Part shown: positions 31,966 to 40,567 of the stretch, one piece after another | How positions within the stretch are numbered: position 1 is the stretch's first letter | Layout of the letters: each line of letters starts with the position of its first letter | From: Asanoa sp040676615 | GTDB lineage: Bacteria > Actinomycetota > Actinomycetes > Mycobacteriales > Micromonosporaceae | Reading direction: 5' to 3' | Length of the DNA: 64,000 bases | Assembly (NCBI RefSeq): GCF_040676615.1 | Contig: NZ_JBFAPI010000002.1 | Coordinates: 434,001 to 498,000 of the forward strand | Made by a program: the position numbers and the translations under genes | Notes under the pieces: model-generated | Database searches by the model: none | What the model was told of the DNA's origin: nothing | Seen by the model: only the letters and a program-made list of their open reading frames with translations

Positions 31966-32985
31966 ATGGTGCGCGAGTGGGATCCCAAAACCGCCTCCGC
32001 CGATGAGCTCAGGTCGATGTTGGACAGCCTGAATGCGGTGCTCATGGCGGACCTGCCGGATGACCCACTGTGGCAAGAGAGTTATCTTCGCGAATACCTC
32101 GCGGAGACGATGCCCGGTGAGCGACGCATTTCCTGGCTGGCCGAGGAACCCGGCGACAACGGCGGGCCACCCCGGGTGGTCGGGCACGCCAACGTGCTGC
32201 TCCTGGGCGACATCGGCGTGGTCGAACTGTTGATCCACCCGAAGGCCCGGCGGGCCGGGCTGGCCCGGGAAATGCTCGCCCAGGCCGCCCGCAAGACATA
32301 TCACGAAGGCTTTTCCGTTATCGGGGCCGAGGTGGTCGGCGGCACTCCGGCCGTCAGTTTCTTCGAATCGGTGGGATTCGTCCGCGAATACACCGAGACC
32401 CGCAGTGTGCTCCGGCTCAACTCCGTCGACTGGCTGTCGCTGGGCGAGATGGCCCGCGGCATCGGCGCCGGCTATCGTCTCGAGTTCTGCCCGGGCGGCC
32501 CACCCGACGACCTGCTCGACGCCTACGCCAAGGCCAAGGCCGAACTGCGCGAGATCGACGACGGCGACCTCGACCTACGCCCGAGTTCCTACGACCCACA
32601 ACGACTACGCGCGAGCCTCGACTGCCTGCACCGCCGGGGCATGAAGCCCTATATCGTGCTCGCGATCCACGAGAAGACCGGCGACGTGGCGGGCCTCACG
32701 GAGGTCGTCGTGCCGGCGCAGCACCCCACCCGGGCCGACCAATACGACACGATCGTCGTGCAGGACCACCGCGGCTACGGCATCGACCGGGCCATCAAGG
32801 CGCGGATGCTCTTCGAGCTGCGGTCGGCCGAGCCCAAGCTGGCCGAGGTGCAGACCTGGAACGCACAGGCCAACGAGTCGATGCTCAAGGTCAACGCCGA
32901 GCTCGGCTTCCAGGCCGACCGCGAATGGTATGAATACGGCGCCGACCTGGCCGACATCCTGCGCCGCCTCGAGCACGGCGTTTAG
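31966..32985 (+). CDS. GNAT acetyltransferase with two GNAT domains
   Basis: A 339-residue protein with two tandem GNAT folds. Domain 1 has the acetyl-CoA motif region VVELLIHPKARRAGLAREML and ends in SFFESVGFVREY. Domain 2 has VVQDHRGYGIDRAIKARML and ends in VNAELGFQADREWYEYG. Mycothiol synthase MshD has the same two-domain layout, but key residues cannot be checked by eye, so this is not called MshD. Substrate unknown. The start is uncertain: GTG 31963, ATG 31966 and GTG 31969 lie side by side, and the ATG was taken. Confidence 0.75.
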   Translation: MVREWDPKTASADELRSMLDSLNAVLMADLPDDPLWQESYLREYLAETMPGERRISWLAEEPGDNGGPPRVVGHANVLLLGDIGVVELLIHPKARRAGLAREMLAQAARKTYHEGFSVIGAEVVGGTPAVSFFESVGFVREYTETRSVLRLNSVDWLSLGEMARGIGAGYRLEFCPGGPPDDLLDAYAKAKAELREIDDGDLDLRPSSYDPQRLRASLDCLHRRGMKPYIVLAIHEKTGDVAGLTEVVVPAQHPTRADQYDTIVVQDHRGYGIDRAIKARMLFELRSAEPKLAEVQTWNAQANESMLKVNAELGFQADREWYEYGADLADILRRLEHGV

Positions 32986-33086
32986 CGGCGCGACACGCGA
33001 TCGCCACCAAGAGCTGCTAGACAAACCCTCGTTCCATTCAGGATTCTGATCCATCCCTTGTGCCCCCACCACCCCCGGAGGCTGCT

Positions 33087-36000
33087 TTGCGCTCGTTCCG
33101 CGCGCCCGCGATATTCGCGGCCGCGACACTGACCGCGACCGCCGCACTCATCGGCGTCTCGAACAGTGCCTTCGCGGCACCGACCGACCTGCTCATCTCC
33201 GAATACGTCGAGGGCTCGTCCAACAACAAGGCCGTCGAGATCTACAACGGCACCGGCGCACCGGTCGACCTGGCGGGCTACCAGCTCCAGGTCTACTTCA
33301 ACGGCTCGACCACGGCGAGCTTCAACGCGGCGCTGACCGGCACGGTCGCCGACGGCGACGTGTTCGTGTTCGCCCACTCCGCCTCCGTCCCCGAGATCCT
33401 GGCCCAGGCCGACGCCACCACCGGCTCGGGCCTGTGGAACGGCGACGACGCGATCGTGCTCAGCAAGGGCGGTGCCGTCGTCGACTCGCTCGGCCAGGTC
33501 GGCGTCGACCCCGGCACCGAGTGGGGCACCGGCCTGACCAGCACCGCCGACAACACGCTGCGCCGCAAGGCGACCGTGACCACCGGCGACACCGACCCGG
33601 GCAACGCGTTCGACCCCGCGACCGAGTGGGACGGCTTCGCCGGCGACACGTTCGGCGGCCTGGGCAGCCACTCGACCGGCGGCGGGCCGGTCGACGCGCC
33701 CGCGGTGCTCACCTGTGGCAACGCGCTGGTGACGGCGGCCGGCACAGCGGCCACCCGCGACGTCACGGCGACCGACCCCGACGACACGATCGTCGACCTC
33801 GACATCACCTCGGTGACACCCACGCCGACCGCCGGCAGCATCAGCCGCACCGCGTTCAGCGGTCCAGGCGGGAGCGCCACGGCGACCATCACGGCCAGCG
33901 CCGACCTGCCGGGCGGCAGCTACGCGGTCGTGGTGACCTCGCGCGACGAGGGTGGCACGACCGCGTCCTGCACGCTGACCGTCCAGGTCAACCACGTGCT
34001 CACGGTGGGCGAAGTGCAGGGCCAGACGACCGACGCCGAGCAGGGCAAGCTCGACCGCTCGCCGCTCGCGCCGGCCAGCGGCAACAGCGCACAGCTCTAC
34101 GACATCCGGGGCGTCGTCACCCAGCGGACCCTCTCGCGCACCGAGGCGGGCGCCCTGCAATACGGCTTCTTCCTGCAGAGCCGCAGCGGTGCCGACGACG
34201 GCGACCCACTGACCTCCGACGGCGTGTTCGTCTACACCAGCACGTTCACCACGCTGATCGGCGGCTACCAGCCGGTGGTCGGCGACGAGATCGTGCTCCG
34301 CGGCCGGGTCACCGAATACTTCAACCTGACCGAGATCGCCAGCGCCTCGCTGGTGTCGAAGCTGGCCAGCGGGCTCGACGTCGACACCGACGTCGCCGTC
34401 ACCGACGCGGTGCCGCCGGTCGACCTGGCCGCCGCCGACCGGTTCTGGGAGCGGCACGAGGGCATGCGGATGCGGGTCCGGGCTGGCGCACAGGCGGTCA
34501 GCGGCCGCGACGTGTTCGCCAGCACCGCCGACTCCGAGGTGTGGGTGATCGACAAGGACGACCCGCTGCTCGACCGCGCCGACCCGTACGCCCGGCGGGT
34601 CTTCCGCGACTCGCACCCGCTCGACAACGACCCGGCCCGGTTCGACGACGAGAACGGCAACCGGATCATGTTCGGCTCGATGGGCGTCAAGGACCGCTCC
34701 GGCGACAGCACCACGCTCCTCCCGCCGGCGCACACCTTCGACAAGCTCACCGCGGACGCCGTCGGTGGCCTCTACTTCTCGTTCGACAAGTTCGGCATCC
34801 AGCCCGAGCAGGTGACCTTCGCGGGCGGCACCGACCCGTCGACCAACAACCCGCCGAAGGCCGCCAACCGTCAGACGGAGTACGCGGTGGCCACGTACAA
34901 CGTCGAGAATCTCTATGACTTCCGCGACGACCCCTTCGACGGTTGCGACTTCCTGGGCAACACGGGTTGCCCCGGCGTCTCACCGCCGTTCGACTATGTC
35001 CCGCTGAGCCAGGCCGAATACGACGCGCAACTGGCCGCGCTCGCCGACCAGGTCACCAACGACCTGCACAGCCCCGACGTGATCCTCGTGCAGGAAGCCG
35101 AAGACCAGGACATCTGCTCGGTCTCCGGCGCGGCGCTGGTCTGCGGCACGACCGACAACGCCGACGGCGCGCCCGACACCATCCAGGAACTGGCGCTGAC
35201 CATCAAGGCCAAGGGCGGTCCGGCGTACGGCGCCGCTTTCGACCGTGACGGCGCCGACGACCGCGGCATCACCGCGGCGTTCCTCTACCGCACCGACCGC
35301 GTCTCGCTGGCCCCGGTCAGCGCCGGCGACCCGGTGCTGGGCGCCGACTCGGGCGTCACCTACCGCGCGCCCGCACTGCCCTACAACACCGACGTGCAGA
35401 ACCCGAAGTCGCTCAACGCCGACCTCCCGGCTGACGTCGACACGTCCACCGGCGTCGACGGCTCCGACGTCTTCACCCGGGCACCGCAGGTGGCCAAGTT
35501 CCTGGTGGCGGCGACGCCCGGCAGCGGTGAGCACCAGGTGTTGTGGGCGATCAGCAACCACTACTCGTCGGGCCCCGACGGCCGCATCGGCCAGCGCCGC
35601 GAGCAGGCCGGCTACGGCGCCGAGATCGTCAAGGCGATCGAGGCGTCGGACCCGAACGCCCGCGTCGTCTACGGCGGAGACCTCAACGTCTTCCCACGCC
35701 CCGACGACCCGGTGCAGTCCAACCCCGGCGACCAACTGGCACCGCTCTACGACGCCGGTCTGCACAACCTGTGGGAAGACCTGGTGCACGACGTGCCGGC
35801 CAGCGCCTACTCGTACTCCTTCGAAGGCCAGGCCCAGACCCTCGACCACCTGTTCGTCAACGAGCCGTTGCACGGCGACCTGGTGCAGATGCGGGCGGCG
35901 CACATCAACGCCGACTGGGCGGCCAACTACGACGGCGACGGTTCGCGCGGTTCCAGCGACCACGACCCGCAGGTGGCCCGCTTCTCGTCACGGGCATCGC

Positions 36001-36326
36001 TCTCGGTCTCCGACGCCACGGTCGCGGAGGGCAACTCCGGCACGACGAAGCTGAGCTTCACGGTGTCGGTCTCCCGCCCGCTCTCCCAGCCGGTGCTGCT
36101 CTGCGGCACCACGCTGGGCCTGACGGCCCGGGCCGGCTCCGACTACGACCCGGTGGTCGGTTGCCGCACCCTGCCGGCAGGCGCCACCTCGACCACGGTC
36201 GACGTAACGGTGAAGGGCGACCGCCAGCGCGAGGGCGACGAAACCCTCACCCTGATCGTGGCCGGCATCCCCGGCCTGGTCCTCGCGGACCCGATCGGCG
36301 TAGGCACCATCCGCAACGACGACTAG
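33087..36326 (+). CDS. Secreted LTD-endonuclease/phosphatase-Calx-beta protein (ExeM/NucH-like)
   Basis: A 1079-residue exported protein. The signal peptide ends near SNSAFAAPTD. A lamin-tail domain (LLISEYVEGSSNNKAVEIYN) follows, then a bacterial Ig/OB region, and from about residue 600 an endonuclease/exonuclease/phosphatase domain with VATYNVENLYDF, VILVQEAED, NHYSSGPDGR, YGGDLNVFPRPDD, LDHLFVN and SSDHDPQVARF. These supply the metal and catalytic His/Asp/Asn residues of DNase-I-like nucleases. The last 95 residues are a Calx-beta repeat. It is probably an extracellular DNase or phosphodiesterase. The start is TTG 33087 with GGAGG 5 nt upstream. GTG 33060 has no ribosome site. Confidence 0.88.
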   Translation: MRSFRAPAIFAAATLTATAALIGVSNSAFAAPTDLLISEYVEGSSNNKAVEIYNGTGAPVDLAGYQLQVYFNGSTTASFNAALTGTVADGDVFVFAHSASVPEILAQADATTGSGLWNGDDAIVLSKGGAVVDSLGQVGVDPGTEWGTGLTSTADNTLRRKATVTTGDTDPGNAFDPATEWDGFAGDTFGGLGSHSTGGGPVDAPAVLTCGNALVTAAGTAATRDVTATDPDDTIVDLDITSVTPTPTAGSISRTAFSGPGGSATATITASADLPGGSYAVVVTSRDEGGTTASCTLTVQVNHVLTVGEVQGQTTDAEQGKLDRSPLAPASGNSAQLYDIRGVVTQRTLSRTEAGALQYGFFLQSRSGADDGDPLTSDGVFVYTSTFTTLIGGYQPVVGDEIVLRGRVTEYFNLTEIASASLVSKLASGLDVDTDVAVTDAVPPVDLAAADRFWERHEGMRMRVRAGAQAVSGRDVFASTADSEVWVIDKDDPLLDRADPYARRVFRDSHPLDNDPARFDDENGNRIMFGSMGVKDRSGDSTTLLPPAHTFDKLTADAVGGLYFSFDKFGIQPEQVTFAGGTDPSTNNPPKAANRQTEYAVATYNVENLYDFRDDPFDGCDFLGNTGCPGVSPPFDYVPLSQAEYDAQLAALADQVTNDLHSPDVILVQEAEDQDICSVSGAALVCGTTDNADGAPDTIQELALTIKAKGGPAYGAAFDRDGADDRGITAAFLYRTDRVSLAPVSAGDPVLGADSGVTYRAPALPYNTDVQNPKSLNADLPADVDTSTGVDGSDVFTRAPQVAKFLVAATPGSGEHQVLWAISNHYSSGPDGRIGQRREQAGYGAEIVKAIEASDPNARVVYGGDLNVFPRPDDPVQSNPGDQLAPLYDAGLHNLWEDLVHDVPASAYSYSFEGQAQTLDHLFVNEPLHGDLVQMRAAHINADWAANYDGDGSRGSSDHDPQVARFSSRASLSVSDATVAEGNSGTTKLSFTVSVSRPLSQPVLLCGTTLGLTARAGSDYDPVVGCRTLPAGATSTTVDVTVKGDRQREGDETLTLIVAGIPGLVLADPIGVGTIRNDD

Positions 36327-36343
36327 CGAGCTCCCCGCTCAAC

Positions 36344-36371
36344 GGCGGCCCGGCCTTCGGGCCGGGCCGCC
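36344..36371. terminator. Bidirectional hairpin terminator
   Basis: GGCGGCCCGGCC, a TTCG loop and GGCCGGGCCGCC form a perfect 12-bp stem between the convergent nuclease and XRE genes, 18 nt after one stop and 3 nt from the other. Confidence 0.75.
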
Positions 36372-36374
36372 TCG

Positions 36375-36854
36375 CTATAGGCACCACTCCGGCCGCAACG
36401 GCGGTGGCGGAACATTGCGGTATTGCTTGACCCGGACCTCCCACACACTTCGCCACCGCTGCTGATCCCGCAGCCGGCGATCGCGGTAAAACGTCTCCGG
36501 CGGCCGAGCCAGCCCGTAGGCGTCACCCCACCACTCGCCCCGCACCGGATCGAGAATCACGTCAAGGTGAGCAGGAAACCGCCGCCCACCCCCATTGACT
36601 GTGTTGTCACTGTCAATCATCGGCCACAGCCGCCGATTGTGCGGATCGATGACAACCACCCGAAACCCACAGGCGCCGAGCAGGCGCTCCATCATCGCGA
36701 GGCTGGGGTTTGACTCGCCCGACTCAACTTTGGCGACGGTGCCGTGGCTGACGCCGGCCTTGGTCGCCAACTGACGCTGGCTGAAATCGGCCCGCCGGCG
36801 CGCAGCGCGCACGAGCCCGGAAACCGCAAGTGCGGGACTGGCCTGCCTGCTCAT
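36375..36854 (-). CDS. XRE-family HTH regulator with C-terminal domain
   Basis: A 159-residue DNA-binding protein. The lambda-Cro-type HTH is about residues 15-65 (FSQRQLATKAGVSHGTVAKV, then ESGESNPSLAMMERLLGACG), followed by VVVIDPHNRRLWPM. The C-terminal 80 residues contain RFPAHLDVILDPVRGEWWG and a Trp/Arg-rich end (LRDQQRWRSVWEVRVKQYRN). Such HTH plus short domains occur in actinobacterial antitoxin-like and phage-derived regulators, but no toxin gene is next to it. The ATG at 36854 starts the HTH directly. Its promoter region holds two DnaA boxes and a large hairpin. Target unknown. Confidence 0.8.
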   Translation of the reverse strand: MSRQASPALAVSGLVRAARRRADFSQRQLATKAGVSHGTVAKVESGESNPSLAMMERLLGACGFRVVVIDPHNRRLWPMIDSDNTVNGGGRRFPAHLDVILDPVRGEWWGDAYGLARPPETFYRDRRLRDQQRWRSVWEVRVKQYRNVPPPPLRPEWCL

Positions 36855-36903
36855 CGCCAAAGCATGCAACTTGCACCGCCCACCCAGCCCCGCCGCGACA
36901 GAA

Positions 36904-36934
36904 CCTGTGGACAACCAAACCCCTGTGGACAACC
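36904..36934. promoter_or_regulatory. Two perfect DnaA boxes 18 bp apart
   Basis: TGTGGACAA, the reverse complement of the actinobacterial DnaA box TTGTCCACA, occurs at 36906-36914 and 36924-36932 inside an 18-bp direct repeat (CCTGTGGACAACC twice). Both lie 50-80 bp before the XRE start codon. Two exact copies this close are unlikely by chance. Confidence 0.55.
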
Positions 36935-36958
36935 CACCCCGCCCCACCTGTTTTACAA

Positions 36959-37028
36959 GCTTTGCTTTGCACCCCTGTAGGAAGCGCCCTGGTCAGGGCG
37001 CGCTTCCTACAGGGGTGCAAAGCAAAGC
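36959..37028. repeat. Very large hairpin: 29-bp perfect inverted repeat
   Basis: The left arm (36959-36987) and right arm (37000-37028) are perfect inverted copies including TTTGCACCCCTGTAGGAAGC. The 12-nt centre can add a five-base-pair stem, CCCTG/CAGGG. It sits between hemB and the XRE gene. A hairpin this long exceeds a normal terminator and shares its arm with the repeat at 51127-51196. Confidence 0.85.
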
Positions 37029-37080
37029 CTAGAAACAAGGGGGTCGGCGGCGGGCGCGGGGAGATCGAGTGGGGCGCTGG

Positions 37081-38064
37081 CTAGTAGCGGGAGCGGAGGA
37101 GGCCGGCGGCCTCGACAGCCCAGTACGTCAGGATGATCTGGGCTCCCGCGCGGCGGATCGAGGTCAGGGTTTCCAGCAGGGCGCGTTCGCGGTCTACCCA
37201 GCGGTTGGCTGCCGCGGCCTCGACCATCGCGAGCTCGCCGGAGATCTGGTAGGCCGCTACCGGGATGTTCACGGCCGCTCGGACCGCCGCGATGATGTCG
37301 AGGTTGGTCAGGGCGGGCTTGACCATCACGATGTCGGCGCCCTCTTCGACGTCTAGCGCCGCCTCGCGCAGGGCATCGCGGGAGTTGGCCGGGTCCTGCT
37401 GGTAGGTGCGCCGGTCGCCCTCCAGTGACGACTCGACCGCCTCGCGGAACGGGCCGTAGAAGGCCGACGCGTATTTCACCGCATAGGCCAGGATTCCGAC
37501 GTCTTGGTGACCCGCCGCGTCCAAGGCCTCGCGGATGACGCCTACCTGGCCGTCCATCATCCCGGACGGGCCGACCATGTGGGCGCCTGCCGAGGCCTGG
37601 GCGACCGCCATCGTGGCGTACGACTCGAGGGTCGCGTCGTTGTCCACCCGACCCTGGTCGTCGAGGACGCCGCAGTGGCCGTGGGAGGTGAACTCGTCCA
37701 GGCACAGGTCGCCCATGACGACCGTGGCGTCGCCTACTTCCGAGACGACGTCGCGGATCGCCACGTTGAGGATTCCCTCGGGGTCAAGGCCGCCGGAGCC
37801 TTCCGGGTCCTTGTTGATCGGGACGCCGAACAGCATGATGCCGCCGACGCCGGCGCGGACCGCCTCCGCCGCGGCCTTGCGCAACGACTCGCGGGAGTGC
37901 TGCACGACACCCGGCATTGAGGCGATCGGGCGCGGTTCGGTCAGGCCTTCCTTGACGAACATCGGCAGGACCAGTTCCGACGGTGCGAGCTTGGTCTCCT
38001 CGACCAGGCGGCGCACCGCCGGGCTGACCCGCAGTCGCCTGGGGCGCACTGTCGGGAAGGACAT
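37081..38064 (-). CDS. hemB: Delta-aminolevulinic acid dehydratase (porphobilinogen synthase)
   Basis: A 327-residue HemB. It condenses two 5-aminolevulinates to porphobilinogen in haem synthesis. The Schiff-base Lys residues lie in AYAVKYASAFYGPF and MVKPALTNLDII. The metal-binding loop is GDLCLDEFTSHGHCG. It keeps two of the three Cys ligands seen in zinc-dependent enzymes, Asp replacing the middle one, as in mycobacteria. The start ATG overlaps the hemD stop by one base (TGATG), so hemB is last in the rex-hemACDB operon. A large hairpin lies about 50 nt downstream. Confidence 0.95.
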   Translation of the reverse strand: MSFPTVRPRRLRVSPAVRRLVEETKLAPSELVLPMFVKEGLTEPRPIASMPGVVQHSRESLRKAAAEAVRAGVGGIMLFGVPINKDPEGSGGLDPEGILNVAIRDVVSEVGDATVVMGDLCLDEFTSHGHCGVLDDQGRVDNDATLESYATMAVAQASAGAHMVGPSGMMDGQVGVIREALDAAGHQDVGILAYAVKYASAFYGPFREAVESSLEGDRRTYQQDPANSRDALREAALDVEEGADIVMVKPALTNLDIIAAVRAAVNIPVAAYQISGELAMVEAAAANRWVDRERALLETLTSIRRAGAQIILTYWAVEAAGLLRSRY

Positions 38065-39644
38065 CAGCGGAACCTCAGCGCGGTCGGGCCCTGGACCTTC
38101 GAGCCGCGGCGCTGCTTCGCCGGCATCGCCGCGAGCTTTTCGCGGAGTTCCACGGCGTACGACGCCAGGGCCTCGACCAGATCCGGGACTGACGCGTGCG
38201 CCGGCTGGACGTCGACGCGCAGGCCGAACTCCGTCGCCGTCTCCGCCGTCTTCGGGCCGATCACCGCGACCACCGTGCGGGTGTGCGGCTTGCCGGCGAT
38301 GCCGACCAGGTTGCGGACCGTCGACGACGACGTGAAGAGGACCGCGTCGAAACCGCCCGACTTGATGGCGTCGCGGATCTCGGCCGGCGGCGGGGCCGCG
38401 CGGACCGTGCGGTAGGCCGTCACGTCGTCGACCTCCCAGCCCAGCTCGGTCAGGCCCGCGGCCAGCGTCTCGGTCGCTATGTCGGCGCGCGGGAGCAGCA
38501 CCCGGCCCACCGGGTCGAGCACCTCGTCGTGCGGGGAGAACTCGGCCAGCAGGCCCTCCGACGACTGCTCGCCGGCGGGCACCAGCTCGGGCTGGATGCC
38601 GAAGGCGCGAACCGCGTCGGCGGTCGCCTCGCCGATGCAGGCGATCTTCACGCCGCCGAAATGGCGGGCGTCGAGGCCGTGCTCGCCGAACTTCTCCCAG
38701 ACCGCGCGGACCGCGTTGACCGAGGTGAAGAGCACCCAGGCGTAGCGGCCATCGACCAGGCCCTTGACCGCCCGCTCCATCTGGGCCGGGGTGCGCGGCG
38801 GCTCGACGGCGATGGTCGGCACCTCGCACGGGATCGCACCGTAGGCGCGCAGCCGGGCGCTCATCGCGCCGGCCTGCTCCTTGGTGCGGGGTACGAGCAC
38901 CTTCCAGCCGTACAACGGCCGGTTTTCCCACCAGCTCAGCTTGTCGCGGTGGGTGACGCCGGCGCCCAGGGTGAGCACCACGCGCCCGGTGAAGCCGAGC
39001 GCGGCGGCGACGAAGCTGTCGACCGTCGAGGTGGTGGTGAACTGTGTCTCGCCGGTGCCGTCGCCGGTCACCCCGACCGGGGTGGTCCCGTCGAGGCCGG
39101 CGGCCAGCAGCCCGTCGCGGAGCGTCGCCAGGTCACCGGCGTCGACCGCGAGCGCCAGCGAGTCACGGGCGACGGCGGTGGCCAGTGCCTCGAAGTCGAG
39201 AGACGAGACATCATCCACATCAGCGGCGGTACGCAGGCCGGGCAGCGGCACGCCCGCGTAGGTGGCCACCCCCTCGGCCTGGCCGACGCCCGGCACGACC
39301 TCGAAGTGCACGGCGGTGCGGGCGACGGCCTGCACCTCCTTGACCACCGAGTCGTGCCCGAACGGGTCGCCGGCGACCAGGTGCACCGCGGAGAGCCCAG
39401 AGCGCGCGGCGGAGAGCAGCACCTTGGCCACGTCTCCGGACGCGCCCTCGGCGGGCGTGAACTGCGCGTCTTCCTTGGCCTCGGCGCGGATCGTCGCGAG
39501 CAACGACTCCGGCACGCCGCGGTCGTAGATCACCTGGTCGGCCTCGACCAGCGCGTCGTGCGCCCGGCGGGTCAGCAGGCCCGGGTCGCCGGGCCCCGCC
39601 CCGACGAACGCGATGTGGCCGGCGGGCTTACGGGTGCGGGTCAT
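38064..39644 (-). CDS. hemD: Fused SUMT-like/uroporphyrinogen-III synthase
   Basis: A 526-residue fusion. Residues about 8-240 resemble uroporphyrinogen-III methyltransferase (HIAFVGAGPGDPGLLT, AGDPFGHD, PGVGQAEGVATYAGVPL), but the second motif lacks the usual Gly-Asp-Pro-Phe-x-Phe/Tyr-Gly-Arg. The methyltransferase may therefore be weak or inactive, as in the mycobacterial protein. Residues about 250-510 are the HemD synthase that closes hydroxymethylbilane with ring-D inversion (LVPRTKEQAGAMSARL, VLFTSVNAVRAVWE, LLPRADIATETLA, VLFTSSSTVRN). Its ATG overlaps the hemC stop as ATGA. Confidence 0.93.
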   Translation of the reverse strand: MTRTRKPAGHIAFVGAGPGDPGLLTRRAHDALVEADQVIYDRGVPESLLATIRAEAKEDAQFTPAEGASGDVAKVLLSAARSGLSAVHLVAGDPFGHDSVVKEVQAVARTAVHFEVVPGVGQAEGVATYAGVPLPGLRTAADVDDVSSLDFEALATAVARDSLALAVDAGDLATLRDGLLAAGLDGTTPVGVTGDGTGETQFTTTSTVDSFVAAALGFTGRVVLTLGAGVTHRDKLSWWENRPLYGWKVLVPRTKEQAGAMSARLRAYGAIPCEVPTIAVEPPRTPAQMERAVKGLVDGRYAWVLFTSVNAVRAVWEKFGEHGLDARHFGGVKIACIGEATADAVRAFGIQPELVPAGEQSSEGLLAEFSPHDEVLDPVGRVLLPRADIATETLAAGLTELGWEVDDVTAYRTVRAAPPPAEIRDAIKSGGFDAVLFTSSSTVRNLVGIAGKPHTRTVVAVIGPKTAETATEFGLRVDVQPAHASVPDLVEALASYAVELREKLAAMPAKQRRGSKVQGPTALRFR

Positions 39645-40567
39645 TCTGTGCTCCCAAACAAGGTATCGGCGCCACGGTCGAGGAGTTCGGCGGCCAGAGC
39701 CTTGCCGATCTCCGCGGCGGCGGCGGGCGTCCCGGTGCGCGACAGCCGGATGGCACGCTCGCCATCCGGGCTGATCACCGCACCGCGCAGGTAGATCTCG
39801 TCACCGTCCTCGCCCTCCGCGAGCTCCGCGTAGGCGGCGACCGGTGCACTGCACCCGGCCTCCAGCGTGGCCAGCAACGCCCGTTCCGCGGTGACCGCGG
39901 CCCGGGTCGGTCCGTCGTCGAGCGCTCCGAGCTCTTCGACCAGGTCATGGTCGTCGTGGCGGCACTCGACCGCCAGCGCACCCTGTGCCGGCGCGGGCAG
40001 CATCAGCATCGGGTCGAGCGTTTCGGTGATCTCGTCGGCACGCCCGAGGCGGGCGATCCCGGCCCGGGCGAGGACGACGGCGTCAAGGTCGGCTTCCGGG
40101 CCGGTGACGCGCCGGATCCGGGTGTCGACGTTGCCCCGGATCGGCGTCACCCGCAGGGGTAGCCGCAAAGCGTTGAGCTGGGCGATCCGCCGCACCGCGC
40201 CGGTGCCGACCAGGGCGCCGTCGGGCAGGTCGGTGAGCGTGCGGCCGTCACGGGCGACCAGCGCGTCGCGCGGGTCTTCGCGCACCGGGATGGCGGCGAT
40301 GTGCAGTGCCGGCGGCACGGCGGAGGGCAGGTCTTTGTAGGAGTGCACGGCGAAGTCGATCCGGCGCTCCATCAGCGCGTCACGCAGCGCCGACACGAAC
40401 ACGCCGACGCCGAGCTGGGCGACCGGCGCGGTCGACCGGTCGCCGGCGGTGGTGATCTCCACCAGCTCGACGGGCCGGCCGGTGGCCGCGGTCAGCGCCG
40501 CCGCGACGGTGCCCGACTGGGCAAGCGCGAGCTTGCTCCCCCGGGTGCCGAGGCGCAACGGGGTCAT
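39641..40567 (-). CDS. hemC: Porphobilinogen deaminase (hydroxymethylbilane synthase)
   Basis: A 308-residue HemC that polymerises four porphobilinogens into hydroxymethylbilane. The N-terminal LRLGTRGSKLALAQS, the active-site SYKDLPS and the Arg-rich RGNVDTRIRR are intact. The Cys that anchors the dipyrromethane cofactor lies in LEAGCSAPVAAY. It overlaps hemA upstream and hemD downstream by ATGA, so the operon is translated as a coupled chain. Confidence 0.96.
   Translation of the reverse strand: MTPLRLGTRGSKLALAQSGTVAAALTAATGRPVELVEITTAGDRSTAPVAQLGVGVFVSALRDALMERRIDFAVHSYKDLPSAVPPALHIAAIPVREDPRDALVARDGRTLTDLPDGALVGTGAVRRIAQLNALRLPLRVTPIRGNVDTRIRRVTGPEADLDAVVLARAGIARLGRADEITETLDPMLMLPAPAQGALAVECRHDDHDLVEELGALDDGPTRAAVTAERALLATLEAGCSAPVAAYAELAEGEDGDEIYLRGAVISPDGERAIRLSRTGTPAAAAEIGKALAAELLDRGADTLFGSTE

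Noticed and set aside
32982..34733. 583-codon minus-strand open frame
   Set aside because: Antisense to the secreted nuclease gene, which has a signal peptide and full set of nuclease motifs.
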